Source of the DNA: SZUA-370 sp034003955
GTDB lineage: Bacteria > Spirochaetota > Spirochaetia > Treponematales > UBA12059
Assembly: GCA_034003955.1 (NCBI GenBank)
Contig: JAVEXO010000006.1
Span: forward strand, 17,685-81,684
DNA length: 64,000 bases
Direction: 5' to 3'
Shown: piece by piece, positions 52,188 to 62,190 of the stretch
Position numbering within the stretch: the first letter of the stretch is position 1
Layout of the letters: each line of letters opens with the position of its first letter
Notes under the pieces: model-generated
Seen by the model: only the letters and a program-made list of their open reading frames with translations
Databases searched by the model: none
Told to the model about the DNA's origin: nothing
Position numbers and translations under genes: made by a program

Positions 52188-53459
52188 ATGCAATCAAGAA
52201 ATTCGTATCAATCTTCCTCTCGTAGGAGTTCTTCCGACGATCGTCCATCATACGGTCAGCGTTCGTCGTACTCCTCCGGCCAGAGTCGGGGGCGCTTCTC
52301 ACCCCAGGCTGGACGAGGTCGCCCCCAACGCAGTGGATCAGGAGCACGCTCCAAGCAGTACATACACCCTTCTCAGTTCATCAAAGAGGCTACCATAAGC
52401 GAAAAAGTTGAATATGTACCGGTACACAGTTTTACAGACTTCGCGGTTCATGGCAGGATATTGGATAATATAAACAAAAAGGGTTTTGAGAAGCCTACGG
52501 CCATCCAGGACAAGACAATCCCCTTGGTGCTAGCTGGTAAAGATGTGGTAGGCATTGCAAATACCGGGACGGGCAAGACGGCTGCTTTCGGTATTCCCAT
52601 GCTGCATGACCTCATTACCCACATGGATCACCGAGCCATCATAATCGCACCTACACGGGAGCTGGCACAACAGATCATGGAAGAGTGCTTTAGCTTTGGT
52701 AAGGGTTGCGGTCTACGGAGCGCCTTGCTCATTGGTGGAGCATCCATGAACATGCAACGCAGAGACCTGCGTTATAATCCCCGTGTCGTTGTAGGTACTC
52801 CAGGCCGAATCAAAGATCATATTCAGCAGGGCACCTTGCCTCTTTCACTATTCAATTTCGTTGTCCTCGATGAAGTAGACAGAATGCTTGACATGGGTTT
52901 TATAAACGATATAACAAGCATCCTGGCACGCGTCTCCAAGGATCGCCAATCGCTTTTCTTCTCAGCCACCATGGACTCAAAGATATCCAGCCTGATAGAC
53001 CAGTTTTCAAAGGATCCGGTTCGCATTTCAACAAAGGAAGGTTCAACCGTAGACTCTGTAAGCCAGAACGTTGTGTATTACGGCGGCTCACTGGACAAGA
53101 TGGACAAGCTTCACGACGTGCTCATAGCAGGGGGATTTGGTAAGGCCATCATATTCGACGACACAAAGCGTGCCGTAGATCGCCTGGGCCGGGAGCTGAC
53201 GGCGAGGGGATTCAAGGTAGATGAGATCCATGGTGACAAGAGTCAAGCCCAACGCTCACGCGCGCTCGACAGGCTCAAGAAAGACGAAATAAACATCCTG
53301 GTGGCAACCGATGTTGCGGCTCGTGGCATAGACGTCTCAGACATCACCCATGTCATAAACTACTCTACGCCTAATTCATATGATGACTATGTGCACCGCA
53401 TAGGCCGTACCGGTCGCGCAGGCAAGACAGGTATTGCGCTGACGTTTCTTCCCAGGTAA
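52188..53459 (+). CDS. DEAD-box RNA helicase (DEVD variant)
   Basis: 423 residues. A basic, Ser/Arg/Gly-rich N-terminal tail (about 1-75) precedes the two RecA-like domains: Q motif FEKPTAIQDKTIP, motif I ANTGTGKTAAFGIP, Ia PTRELAQQI, II LDEVDRML, III FSATMDS, V ATDVAARGIDV, VI HRIGRTGRAG. Motif II reads DEVD. The protein stops just after motif VI (IALTFLPR), so there is no C-terminal RNA-binding extension. ATG 52188 has AGGA eight bases ahead. Confidence 0.92.
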   Translation: MQSRNSYQSSSRRSSSDDRPSYGQRSSYSSGQSRGRFSPQAGRGRPQRSGSGARSKQYIHPSQFIKEATISEKVEYVPVHSFTDFAVHGRILDNINKKGFEKPTAIQDKTIPLVLAGKDVVGIANTGTGKTAAFGIPMLHDLITHMDHRAIIIAPTRELAQQIMEECFSFGKGCGLRSALLIGGASMNMQRRDLRYNPRVVVGTPGRIKDHIQQGTLPLSLFNFVVLDEVDRMLDMGFINDITSILARVSKDRQSLFFSATMDSKISSLIDQFSKDPVRISTKEGSTVDSVSQNVVYYGGSLDKMDKLHDVLIAGGFGKAIIFDDTKRAVDRLGRELTARGFKVDEIHGDKSQAQRSRALDRLKKDEINILVATDVAARGIDVSDITHVINYSTPNSYDDYVHRIGRTGRAGKTGIALTFLPR

Positions 53460-53467
53460 ATCCCGCA

Positions 53468-53848
53468 CTAGCGTTCAGGCTTAAGGGCTGTTTGAGCCGA
53501 GGCTATAGCAGAGGCCAGCTCATCCAGCACGAAGGGCTTGGTTAGGAAGCCGTCGAAGACGACGCCTTCCTCCTCTCCATAGTCAGAGCCTGTGACGGCT
53601 AACAACAGAGTCTTATACCCTGCTCTGTCATAGATGGTTCTGATGGCCCTGGCCGTGCTTACTCCATCCAGTTCTGGCATGAAGAAATCCATCATTACAA
53701 GTTCGTAGTGATTATTTCCACATAAAGCAATTGCGGTCCTACCATCGGGAGCCTCTGAGACTATCCATCCCATGCGAGTGAGCATCCTTTGTAACAATTC
53801 TCTGTTCATGGTGTCATCATCAACAACCAAGACGCTCATGGCCCTCAT
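53468..53848 (-). CDS. Single-domain response regulator
   Basis: 126 residues, receiver domain only: acidic pair VDDD, phosphoacceptor Asp in LVMMDFFMPELDG, Thr/Lys in AVTGSD and LTKPF. No output domain. Its start overlaps the stop of the hybrid kinase gene (ATGA), so it is the likely partner. MSVLVVDDD, nine bases further in, is a possible second start. Confidence 0.9.
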   Translation of the reverse strand: MRAMSVLVVDDDTMNRELLQRMLTRMGWIVSEAPDGRTAIALCGNNHYELVMMDFFMPELDGVSTARAIRTIYDRAGYKTLLLAVTGSDYGEEEGVVFDGFLTKPFVLDELASAIASAQTALKPER

Positions 53849-56517
53849 GATGGCAGACTCTCCAATATTGCTATTCCCTTTCCTATCATCACGCGAATGC
53901 GTTTGAGCAAGCCCTCAAGAACCTCTTCATCCTCATCGGTATAATGCTCCAGGAATTGCCTGACAAGATCCTGACCATGAATACAGCCGAATCGTTGCAG
54001 GGCATTTACCAGGACCGAGGTTTCAGAACGGATATCGACCCTGGTATCGTTAGTCCCAGACAGAGCCAGAGCCAAGGCCGAAAGGGCTGTCTCTGTTCTC
54101 TGCTTTATGCGTGCTACGGCTGCCACATGGCCAAGCCCGGTAGATACAAAGGCTGACTCGATGGCTGAAGCAGACACCGTCTCCTTTGCTCGTATCTTCT
54201 CCTCCAAGGCTGTCGTTACCTTCTTTATATCTGCCGGCTTAGGAAACACCTCTTCGAAGAGGATGTGTGCATCTTCGATGGTATCACGTGACTGTGCCGT
54301 CATGGCAAAGAGTGGCATGGTGGGCGAATAGCGCGTTCCGGCATACGAACGTATGCTTTGAGCAAGCTGGGTGCCGGTAAAACCTGGCATATGTATATCA
54401 AGCAATGATGCATCAATGTAACGAGTCTCAAGGATACGAAAGGCTTCGTGTGCATTGACAGCACAGTGGACGCGGTAACCAGCATTCTCTGTAAGGGTCC
54501 TTAAGTACTCCAGGTTGACTTCATTATCATCGACGATGAGTATGGAATAATGACAGGGATTATCTAACGGTTCCTTAGCTGGCAAGGCTACTGGGACTAT
54601 AACAGAAAATGAACAACCTGCTCCCGGTTCACAGTCCACCCTGATTTCACCACCCAATACCAGGGTCATATTCTTAGCCAGGGCAAAGGGTATGCCTCCA
54701 CTCTTCACATCAAAGCGCTTAGTCCTATCCCCGGGCTTAGGACCGGAACCTGTATCTGAAATATTGACTACAAGATGAGGCACATTGCCTTCCTGCCTGT
54801 CTATGATGGCGTTCACAGAAATTGAACCGCTTTGTGTTCGCCGTACGGCAATATCTGTAAGAATTTCTATGACTCTTCCTAGCCTGTCAGGATCGGTCTC
54901 CATGGTTTCGCCCGTTACAACCTTCAAGGAGTACTTCAAAGCCTTGCTCGACGCAAGCTTCTGGCTTTTTTCACAAGAGCGTTCTATGAAGGCGTCTACA
55001 GGAAAGGTCAAACGCTGTATGACCCCCGTATTGCCTTCTGAACGAACATAGTCAAGCACATCGCCTAACATATCCATGAGTGTCTGAGATCGTTCCAATA
55101 TGGCGGAACCTATCTCTGTAGAATCTCCTTGAGCCATCGTAAGCAGGCGTGCCCCTGACATTATGCCAACAATGGAATCCTTGAGGTCATGCGTCATACC
55201 AAGAAGCAACCGTGACTTGCTAAGATTAGCCTCCTCCGCTGTTCGTCTGGCGCTACATAGCAGCTCTTCCATCGACTTACGTGAGCTTATATCATCTATG
55301 ACGACTATGGTATGTGTAATAGCGCCAATGGGAGTACGCACGGGTGCTATAGAAAAGTTGGCCCAAAACTGACCACCAGAGACACGGGGAACAAGAACCT
55401 CTTCACTCGATTCAAAGCCATCGTGCACACGCTTCGTTAGCTTCGTGACTGTCTGAGGCAAGAAGTTGAAGAATTTGAATACTTTTCTGCCAATGACGTC
55501 GGGTGGAGCGAACCCGGTAAGGAGAAAGAATACAGGATTGACATACTCAACATCGAAAGTGTGGTTTAGTATGAATACGCATGATCCAAGTTGATCAACT
55601 GCCTGATAGAGCTTGCGTAGCATCTCCTCAGACTTTCGTCTGAGTGTCACATCGCGGATGATACCTACCGAGCCCTTGAATGTCTGTTTATCATCCTTGC
55701 CATACTCCCCGGCTGCGGATACTTCTCCGTAGGAGATGACGCTCCCTATCAATTCTGGATCAAAACCGGCGCTACCTGGTTTCTTCTTGAGGCGAACCTC
55801 CAGGTCTGTGGTCCGCCGGTCTATGCTCCTGCGTTCATTAAACAACTTGGGGCTAAGCGCCAGTCCCGTCTTATAGCCTGAGAATTCCGGAAGCACCATA
55901 TCGCGGTCGACAGCCGCCGCGTCATCGTCATGAAGCAGAACAGAATAATGCTTGCCTATCAAGTCCGACGGCTTGTACCCAAGAACGGAAACAGATTCAT
56001 TTATAAATACCAATACACCTTCTGGATCAAGTTCATAAACCATATCAGGAAGTGCCTGGACCAGTTCTTCGTAGCGCCTACCGTTGGCGGCATTCTTGTC
56101 GTGGATTGCTCTGTTCTTGGATACTATGGCAACCGCGCCTGAGACCCATGCTACTATCCCCTCAAAGGCGTGGATAGTATTGCTCATCGACAAGCGGGAG
56201 AAGCCAGCCTCTGCCAGTCTTCGTGGAAGAGGCTCTGAGGAGTCAGGAGGAAGCAACACACCTACGACGCACAAATCTTCTGGACTGGACAAGCTGAGGA
56301 CAATCTCTGCAGTCCCAGGCTCGGCTATAAAGATATCGTAGCTTCTATTTATCTTTCCAGCAACCATTTCTCGTAATGAGCGATTGCCTACAATAGTCAA
56401 GACTTCTGTTCCTGGAACACGAGATCGCAATTCTCTCACAAGGCGATCGCCCACACCCATGTCGGTAGTTGAAATAGCTATTCGTGGCGGTCTAATTGAT
56501 TTATCTATACCGTTCAT
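53845..56517 (-). CDS. Hybrid histidine kinase with degenerate ATP-binding region
   Basis: 890 residues. A receiver-like N-terminal domain without clear Asp (about 8-120), PAS (about 145-260), second PAS (about 310-420), a dimerisation domain with GMTHDLKDSIVGIMSG, a GHKL-like domain, a true receiver (ILIVDDNEVN, SLLDIHMPG, FPKP), and a C-terminal helical HPt-like part. In the ATPase domain the N box Asn appears lost (VIEILTDIAVRRTQS) and the G2 lid reads SGGIPFALAKNM, while DTGSG is kept. It may be a pseudo-kinase or scaffold. Overlaps malQ by four bases. Confidence 0.85.
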   Translation of the reverse strand: MNGIDKSIRPPRIAISTTDMGVGDRLVRELRSRVPGTEVLTIVGNRSLREMVAGKINRSYDIFIAEPGTAEIVLSLSSPEDLCVVGVLLPPDSSEPLPRRLAEAGFSRLSMSNTIHAFEGIVAWVSGAVAIVSKNRAIHDKNAANGRRYEELVQALPDMVYELDPEGVLVFINESVSVLGYKPSDLIGKHYSVLLHDDDAAAVDRDMVLPEFSGYKTGLALSPKLFNERRSIDRRTTDLEVRLKKKPGSAGFDPELIGSVISYGEVSAAGEYGKDDKQTFKGSVGIIRDVTLRRKSEEMLRKLYQAVDQLGSCVFILNHTFDVEYVNPVFFLLTGFAPPDVIGRKVFKFFNFLPQTVTKLTKRVHDGFESSEEVLVPRVSGGQFWANFSIAPVRTPIGAITHTIVVIDDISSRKSMEELLCSARRTAEEANLSKSRLLLGMTHDLKDSIVGIMSGARLLTMAQGDSTEIGSAILERSQTLMDMLGDVLDYVRSEGNTGVIQRLTFPVDAFIERSCEKSQKLASSKALKYSLKVVTGETMETDPDRLGRVIEILTDIAVRRTQSGSISVNAIIDRQEGNVPHLVVNISDTGSGPKPGDRTKRFDVKSGGIPFALAKNMTLVLGGEIRVDCEPGAGCSFSVIVPVALPAKEPLDNPCHYSILIVDDNEVNLEYLRTLTENAGYRVHCAVNAHEAFRILETRYIDASLLDIHMPGFTGTQLAQSIRSYAGTRYSPTMPLFAMTAQSRDTIEDAHILFEEVFPKPADIKKVTTALEEKIRAKETVSASAIESAFVSTGLGHVAAVARIKQRTETALSALALALSGTNDTRVDIRSETSVLVNALQRFGCIHGQDLVRQFLEHYTDEDEEVLEGLLKRIRVMIGKGIAILESLPS

Positions 56518-58505
56518 ATTTTATTGTATCGGCGACAAGCTTCGCCAACAATAGCGATCCATCCATCGAGTTCTTCCAAGTCTTCTACAGCGCTTGGCAT
56601 CCTCCACGTCCAGTTAAACGGAGCCACGGTGCCTGGCACGTTTATCCTGTCTATGCTTGGGTCGTCAGATCTCAGCTCATCGCAAGCATCCATGATGTCC
56701 TGCACTTGTGTAACAAAGAGCAAGGATGGGGCTCCGGCGAGAGCCTTTAGAACCACGGGAACATCTTTTGCCGCAAGAAACTTTGGAGCAGGCAGGAGCG
56801 TAGGGCAATATGCCTTGCAAAACTCCTCCCTGCCTTCCTCTTCTTCCCACCAGGCCCTGAGCGTAGAGCTATCGTGAACACTTGGTGTGCAGGCAGACAA
56901 GACACCATAGTCTTCCAGAGGCCTGAACACTTGCCCAGGCTCATCCCAGAGCCGCATCCACCGTGGCACACGAAGGCCGGGTATCTTTAATTCAGCCAGC
57001 ACCCGTGGCACACAATCAGGAACTGCACCAAGGTCCTCCGCGCAAGGCATCATCGTCGAGGCCTCTTTAAGCATCGTAAGCAATTCTCTGCCGCGCTTCT
57101 CCCATGCTAGTTCCGCCTTTGCTCCAGCCTCATCGATAAGAACCGACAGCGTCTTCCTCTCATCATCCGACAGACTAGACCAGGCACGGCTTTCCCTGAT
57201 GCTCCATACAGGGGAATACGATTCACCCTCTATCAATAACAGAGCCCTGTCTCGCCACCTAGCCTTGATGTAGTCGCTCAGGGTCGTGGCAAGGCCTAGA
57301 GAAGTTATGTCTGACTCGCCGCGAATATTCTTTTTAAACAAGAAAAGATCTTCTTCACCAATTCTGTCAAAGACCAGGTTCAAGGCTTTGTTGGCATCAG
57401 ATTCGGTGCTTGCATCGGAGTCGCCTGCTTGTACAGCTCTCAATTCGGCACCTTCCACATGTGGCTCGGATAGCCATCTGAGACGTTCCTCAGAAAAGCC
57501 CGCCTTTAACAAGGCGCTCTTTGAAAGGAGTGCACCTGGCATGAAACGACCCAGAGCACCCGTTTCTTCATGGTCTCCAAGGGCCCATATTCTAAAGAAG
57601 CCAAGGACATGATCTATCCTGTACGCGGAGTAAAAGCGCCCGGCCTCGGCTATTCTAGTACGCCAGAATGAGTGGCCATCAGAAGCCATGACGTTCCAGT
57701 CATAGAGTGGGAAACCCCAGTTCTGCCCGGCGGCGGAATACATATCTGGCGGAGCCCCTGCCCGCATGCTCGTATCGAAGAATGAACGCTTGGACCAGAC
57801 ATCGGCCGAGTCTTCATTCATGAGTATTGGAATATCACCGAGCAGGACAAGTTTCATTGACGCCACCTGCCCTGCTGCCGCAGAAAACTGCTCGAAGGCC
57901 CTCATCTGAACCCAGGCATGGAAAAACTGCTCGGTAGAAAAAGATGGATCGTTCCAAAGCTGCTCTATCGTCTCAGCCGTAGGATCTCGATGCTCGGGCC
58001 AGTCTCGCCATGAGCTTTCTTTATAGGATGCCTTTAGACGTTTGAATACTGCGTACGTCTTTATCCACGGGCGCTCGGATATGAACGCCTTGAGTTCGGG
58101 ATTACTAACAATGGCTTCAGTACTGGCGTCATACACGGCTCTGAGCGCCGTCAGCTTGGCATCAAGGCAGTCTTCATAAGGGAATCGCTCACCCTTCTGA
58201 GCCTTGGCGGCGAAACGTGCAAGGGCGGCCTTGGCCTTTGGTGCCTTAAGTATTTCTGGTAAATCATCAATCCGTATGTACAAAGGATGGAGTGCAAAGG
58301 CCGAGAGCGCCGAATACGGTGAACTCTGACTACCCGTATCATTGACAGGCAATATCTGAACAAGACCGGCACCAAGGCTGGAAGCGAGGCGAGCAAAGGA
58401 GACGATATCGGGATATTCACCGACTCGCCACCCATCCTTGGTGTTGATAGAGGATATGGGCACGGCTATGCCGAAAAGACGCTTACCTTCTGATGGATAA
58501 CGCAT
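56514..58505 (-). CDS. malQ: 4-alpha-glucanotransferase (GH77)
   Basis: 663-residue amylomaltase that moves alpha-1,4-glucan segments in glycogen or maltodextrin use. N-terminal FGIAVPISSINTKDGWRVGEYPD and LVQILPVNDTGSQSSPYSALSAFALHP, then GAPPDMYSAAGQNWGFPLYDW, YRIDHVLGFFRIW with the catalytic Asp, and PCAEDLGAVPDCVPRVL with the acid/base Glu. A secreted CBM48-like protein at 21041-21751 is the only other glucan-linked gene in the window. Its 3' end overlaps the hybrid kinase gene start by four bases. Confidence 0.95.
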   Translation of the reverse strand: MRYPSEGKRLFGIAVPISSINTKDGWRVGEYPDIVSFARLASSLGAGLVQILPVNDTGSQSSPYSALSAFALHPLYIRIDDLPEILKAPKAKAALARFAAKAQKGERFPYEDCLDAKLTALRAVYDASTEAIVSNPELKAFISERPWIKTYAVFKRLKASYKESSWRDWPEHRDPTAETIEQLWNDPSFSTEQFFHAWVQMRAFEQFSAAAGQVASMKLVLLGDIPILMNEDSADVWSKRSFFDTSMRAGAPPDMYSAAGQNWGFPLYDWNVMASDGHSFWRTRIAEAGRFYSAYRIDHVLGFFRIWALGDHEETGALGRFMPGALLSKSALLKAGFSEERLRWLSEPHVEGAELRAVQAGDSDASTESDANKALNLVFDRIGEEDLFLFKKNIRGESDITSLGLATTLSDYIKARWRDRALLLIEGESYSPVWSIRESRAWSSLSDDERKTLSVLIDEAGAKAELAWEKRGRELLTMLKEASTMMPCAEDLGAVPDCVPRVLAELKIPGLRVPRWMRLWDEPGQVFRPLEDYGVLSACTPSVHDSSTLRAWWEEEEGREEFCKAYCPTLLPAPKFLAAKDVPVVLKALAGAPSLLFVTQVQDIMDACDELRSDDPSIDRINVPGTVAPFNWTWRMPSAVEDLEELDGWIAIVGEACRRYNKI

Positions 58506-58568
58506 AGGATTCCTCCGTCAATGCTATCAGTATAGGCCAATATCATGCCGGAGAACAATCTAGACCCG

Positions 58569-59978
58569 CTATCGCACTTCCTTTTGGGTTGCAAACAATG
58601 AGCGGATGGCTCCACTGATGGTAGCGACTCGCTCCCAGACTTCTTCGCTCCGGACAGAACTGCCCTTGGAAGAAATACCTTGCGGGGTATTTCGTTCAGA
58701 CGCACTCGCCTCCGGAGGCCCTATGACTCGCTCAAAGCCCATGGCTGAGGCTGCGCGTGCCCTTCCTGGCATGCGTCTAACCGAGCGAACCTCTCCAGCC
58801 AGAGAAAGCTCTCCCGCCAAAGCCACGCGAGGTGGCAGCGCGAGACCAGTCCTGGCCGAATAGATGGCCATGGCAAGGGCCAGGTCGACCCCTGGCTCTG
58901 ATAGGCGAATGCCACCAGAAACATTGACGTATATATCATGATCCGACAGCTTGAGTCCCACATGTTTCTCTAGCACCGCGGCGAGCCTAGCTACCCGGGC
59001 GGGTTCTATGCGTTCTGAATACACTCTTGAAAGAGAAGCCTTGCCTGGTACTGTAAGCGCCTGTATCTCGACGAGTATGGAGCGGGTTCCTTCCCAGGTC
59101 GCAGCCACGGCCGAACCTGCCGGAGCAATGCCATCGCGCCTGACTAAGAATACCGATGAGGGATCAGAGAGTTCCTCTAGCCCACGCTCAGTCATGGTAA
59201 AGAGTCCTACCTCGTCCGTCGACCCAAAACGATTCTTGGCAGAGCGCAGGAAGCGTACTTCCGATTCACTTTGTTCAAACATCAACACAACATCTACGGT
59301 ATGCTCGGCCGCCTTTGGGCCTGCTATCAAACCGTCTTTTGTGACGTGGGCGACGAGGAAGCAGGCGCTTCCATGCTCTCTAGCCCAGTCTGAAAATTCT
59401 AAGGCGCAATACTTTACCTGGTTGGCTGTTCCCGGGATAGAGCCTGCCTCTGCGGATGATACTGTTTGCAGTGAATCTACGACAAATAGCATGGGCTTTA
59501 CACGGTCAAGGCTCGCGAGTGCCTGGCTAAGATCTCCTGTACACAGGACCTCAAGCCCTGAGCGTTTCAATCCAAGCCTATCGGCCCTGAGCCGTATCTG
59601 CGCGGCGCTTTCCTCGCCCGAGATAAAAAGCACCCTGCCCTGAGCCTCGGCGCGTGCGGCAATCTGCAGGAGCAGGGTACTCTTGCCTATGCCGGGTTCT
59701 CCACCAATCAGTACGCTTGAACCCCGCATGATGCCGCCACCTAGAACCCTGTCAACCTCCGCGGAACCAGATGGTGAACGGGCTCCATCGGCTGGGTCCA
59801 CAGCATCCAGTGGTATTGAGAATTTTGATTCCTTGAGTGCTCGTCCCCCGGCGGCAACAGCCGCGCTCTCCCTGAGTGTGTTCCACTCTCCGCACTGAGG
59901 ACAACGTCCTAACCATTTTGCCTCACGGTGTCCACAGGAAGCACACTCGTAGCCTGGCTTAGCCTGTTTTGCCGACAT
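58569..59978 (-). CDS. radA: DNA repair protein RadA
   Basis: 469-residue RecA-like ATPase that helps branch migration in recombination. N-terminal zinc finger YECASCGHREAKWLGRCPQCGEWNTL, Walker A GEPGIGKST, Walker B MLFVVDSLQ, the RadA motif KNRFGSTDEVG and a C-terminal Lon-like domain (VSGGIRLSEPGVDLALAMAIYSAR, LAGELSLAGEVR). Normal length, all key residues present. Confidence 0.96.
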   Translation of the reverse strand: MSAKQAKPGYECASCGHREAKWLGRCPQCGEWNTLRESAAVAAGGRALKESKFSIPLDAVDPADGARSPSGSAEVDRVLGGGIMRGSSVLIGGEPGIGKSTLLLQIAARAEAQGRVLFISGEESAAQIRLRADRLGLKRSGLEVLCTGDLSQALASLDRVKPMLFVVDSLQTVSSAEAGSIPGTANQVKYCALEFSDWAREHGSACFLVAHVTKDGLIAGPKAAEHTVDVVLMFEQSESEVRFLRSAKNRFGSTDEVGLFTMTERGLEELSDPSSVFLVRRDGIAPAGSAVAATWEGTRSILVEIQALTVPGKASLSRVYSERIEPARVARLAAVLEKHVGLKLSDHDIYVNVSGGIRLSEPGVDLALAMAIYSARTGLALPPRVALAGELSLAGEVRSVRRMPGRARAASAMGFERVIGPPEASASERNTPQGISSKGSSVRSEEVWERVATISGAIRSLFATQKEVR

Positions 59979-60002
59979 ACAATCCAGCCGCTGCGTTCAA
60001 AA

Positions 60003-61769
60003 TCACAGACCTAATTCCTTCTCTATCCTTGCCCTGGAAACAGAAAGAACCTCCGCCGTAGAGACCCTGAGCAGTCTCATTAGAAGTTCAAAACGATCTG
60101 CTCTCTCATACAGCGTAGATACGACGAGCAGCTCTGCTCCCAAGAGTTCCCCAACCTTAGACGCCTGTTTTTCATCTACAATACCGGATAGGCTCAGTTC
60201 TAATTCTGAAAGAATCTTCTGTAGATCCTTGCGCTCTACTGGCTTCCAGCGCGAAGCCTTCACGGAAGCCATCATAAGCCTCTCGCCAAAATACTCGGCG
60301 TTGGCTCGGAGAGCTTCACCCGATACACTTACCGGCAAGACGGCGACCGTCGTGTCCTTGTCTATATGAAAGCTTGAGTAGTCGGCGAGGCTTCCTATGG
60401 CCTCGGCGAACAAGGCATCGAATGTCTGTTCCCGGCTCTCGTCGATTACCTTCTTGGCGCTAAAATAGTCGTCATCCGATACAAGAGGCGTGTCGGACAT
60501 CAAGGCAACCTCTTCTTTGACGAAGCGTATTATTATGGCCTCAAGCTTGTCTGTCTGGAAGTTTGTGCCACTGTGATGGCTAACCGAGCCCTCGGATCCG
60601 CCATCGGATTCTCCTCGTTCACCGTATGTCAGGAAAATATAGCGGGCGCTTGTCAGTTGCGAAACTTGTCTGAGGAGGTATTCGCCGGCAAGAGGCAGCC
60701 CCCCGGTACCTATCGTGTATAGCTTGATGGCCTTGGCTCGTGCGTCATTGGCCGCGTGTATATACGTATAAGGCCGGCCATAATCAAGATGAGCCTCTGC
60801 GTCGGTAACGATGAAGGCGAGCCTCAGGCCATCGTCGTTCCAGTCCATAGCATTGACGGCATCATCGAGAGCCGACTCAAGATCCTCGGGTCCATCCCCG
60901 CCACCGTCGGCAGTGACGAGCTCCAGCCGCTCCTGGAAAGCATCGAGATCTTCTGTAAACGGGCTTATCTGCGTGACATACTCGTCGCCAGTATCCTTGT
61001 ACAACACGAGCCCAAAGCGTACCCGTGGCCGGGGCTTAAGCTCAGTGAGGTTGGCGTAAATAATCTCTATCGTCGATTTTAGTCTCTGTATTTCTTCTCC
61101 CATGGAACCGGTCGTATCCATGACAAAAAGAACATCCAAAGGCATGGGTGATGGGATTGAGCGCTGAGCACCTAGCCGTATATCAACCCGGCGCGGGCCA
61201 TCACGCTTTACGCGCAAGACCTGCGACTGCGTTCCTGAACCAACTCGTACTTCATATTCAAGTACCTTTGAATCGAGTGCGGCAGGATACAGACGGTAGG
61301 TGCCATCTGCGTAAGTCTTACCTTCGATGAGGGTGCGGCCTGAAGCCGCGACTACTATACCGGCATTAGCCACAGGCTTATCCTCTACATCAAGGACGCT
61401 TAGGGTCAATCGCTCGCTAATATCATAGGCAAAATGGGGTACACCTTCATACTTCTTTAGGAAATCAACAAAATATCCAAAACCGGCGTTATCGTCGGAG
61501 AATCCAGCCTTGAGCCCCGATGAACCTGGTGTGCTTCTGGGAGCCATGGTGCCCATCGCCGAAGGTTCAGATTCCCAGGCTTCCTTCATGCTCGGGGCCG
61601 GAGAAGGCATTACATCTGCACGCGTACCAGAAGGTTTAGAACCAGCTGCAGTTTTTGCTTCGCTCTCCATGGCCGATCCAGATTCATATTCTCCATCCAC
61701 GCTAGCGCATGACAGCAGAGCCCAGGCTACAATAAGACACATGCTCGTTATAATGGAAAATCGCTTCAT
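60003..61769 (-). CDS. Lipoprotein with VWA domain and C-terminal CsgG/LpoB-like domain
   Basis: 588 residues. Lipoprotein signal ending ALLSC, a Ser/Pro-rich linker, a carboxypeptidase-regulatory-like beta domain (about 125-190), a von Willebrand A domain (about 200-400) with MIDAS DTTGSM and VTDAEAH, and a C-terminal domain (about 450-588: TTVAVLPVSVSG, WKPVERKDLQKILSE, ELLGAELLVVSTLYE) that looks like CsgG/FlgO/LpoB proteins. ATG 61769 follows GGGAGG. A surface adhesin or envelope assembly factor is likely; exact role unknown. Confidence 0.82.
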   Translation of the reverse strand: MKRFSIITSMCLIVAWALLSCASVDGEYESGSAMESEAKTAAGSKPSGTRADVMPSPAPSMKEAWESEPSAMGTMAPRSTPGSSGLKAGFSDDNAGFGYFVDFLKKYEGVPHFAYDISERLTLSVLDVEDKPVANAGIVVAASGRTLIEGKTYADGTYRLYPAALDSKVLEYEVRVGSGTQSQVLRVKRDGPRRVDIRLGAQRSIPSPMPLDVLFVMDTTGSMGEEIQRLKSTIEIIYANLTELKPRPRVRFGLVLYKDTGDEYVTQISPFTEDLDAFQERLELVTADGGGDGPEDLESALDDAVNAMDWNDDGLRLAFIVTDAEAHLDYGRPYTYIHAANDARAKAIKLYTIGTGGLPLAGEYLLRQVSQLTSARYIFLTYGERGESDGGSEGSVSHHSGTNFQTDKLEAIIIRFVKEEVALMSDTPLVSDDDYFSAKKVIDESREQTFDALFAEAIGSLADYSSFHIDKDTTVAVLPVSVSGEALRANAEYFGERLMMASVKASRWKPVERKDLQKILSELELSLSGIVDEKQASKVGELLGAELLVVSTLYERADRFELLMRLLRVSTAEVLSVSRARIEKELGL

Positions 61770-61805
61770 ATAGGCCTCCCTTAGCGGAGTGTATATCATA
61801 AGTAT

Positions 61806-62096
61806 TCAAAGAACCTTGACGCGCCTTATTGTCTCTGCCTTAACACCGAACAGACGCTGAAACTCTTCCTTGCTCTTGTATGTTGTTCCTGCCTTGGCAT
61901 TGAATATCGATGCAAAAGCCTGAATGTCATCCTCAGACTCGGCGTGCAATGCCGATGCGAAGGCAGATCGATACAATCCTGCCTCGGCAAGCTCTCTAGT
62001 AGACAGCTTGCCATATTGAGCCTTTGCCTTACCATCGACTATGGCTGTCTCACCATCATACCCGATGGTAAATATGAAATCTTCTCTTGAAATCAT
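61806..62096 (-). CDS. Small soluble protein, unknown
   Basis: 96 residues starting MISREDFIFTIGYDGETAIVDG, with GGAGG four bases ahead. Mixed alpha/beta, no recognised motif. It follows the terminator of the oxygen-defence operon and precedes the VWA lipoprotein gene on the same strand. Confidence 0.65.
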   Translation of the reverse strand: MISREDFIFTIGYDGETAIVDGKAKAQYGKLSTRELAEAGLYRSAFASALHAESEDDIQAFASIFNAKAGTTYKSKEEFQRLFGVKAETIRRVKVL

Positions 62097-62111
62097 GATG
62101 CCTCCAAGCAT

Positions 62112-62152
62112 AAAAAGGCCGGAAATACCGCCTTGTGCGGGCACTTCCGGCC
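62112..62152 (-). terminator. Terminator of the rubrerythrin-SOR-rubredoxin operon
   Basis: On the minus strand GGCCGGAA pairs with TTCCGGCC (arms 62145-62152 and 62117-62124), with an inner CCGC/GCGG stem, followed by five T. Confidence 0.85.
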
Positions 62153-62190
62153 TTCATGATACACGCCACCATAAAGACGACGCAACAGAA

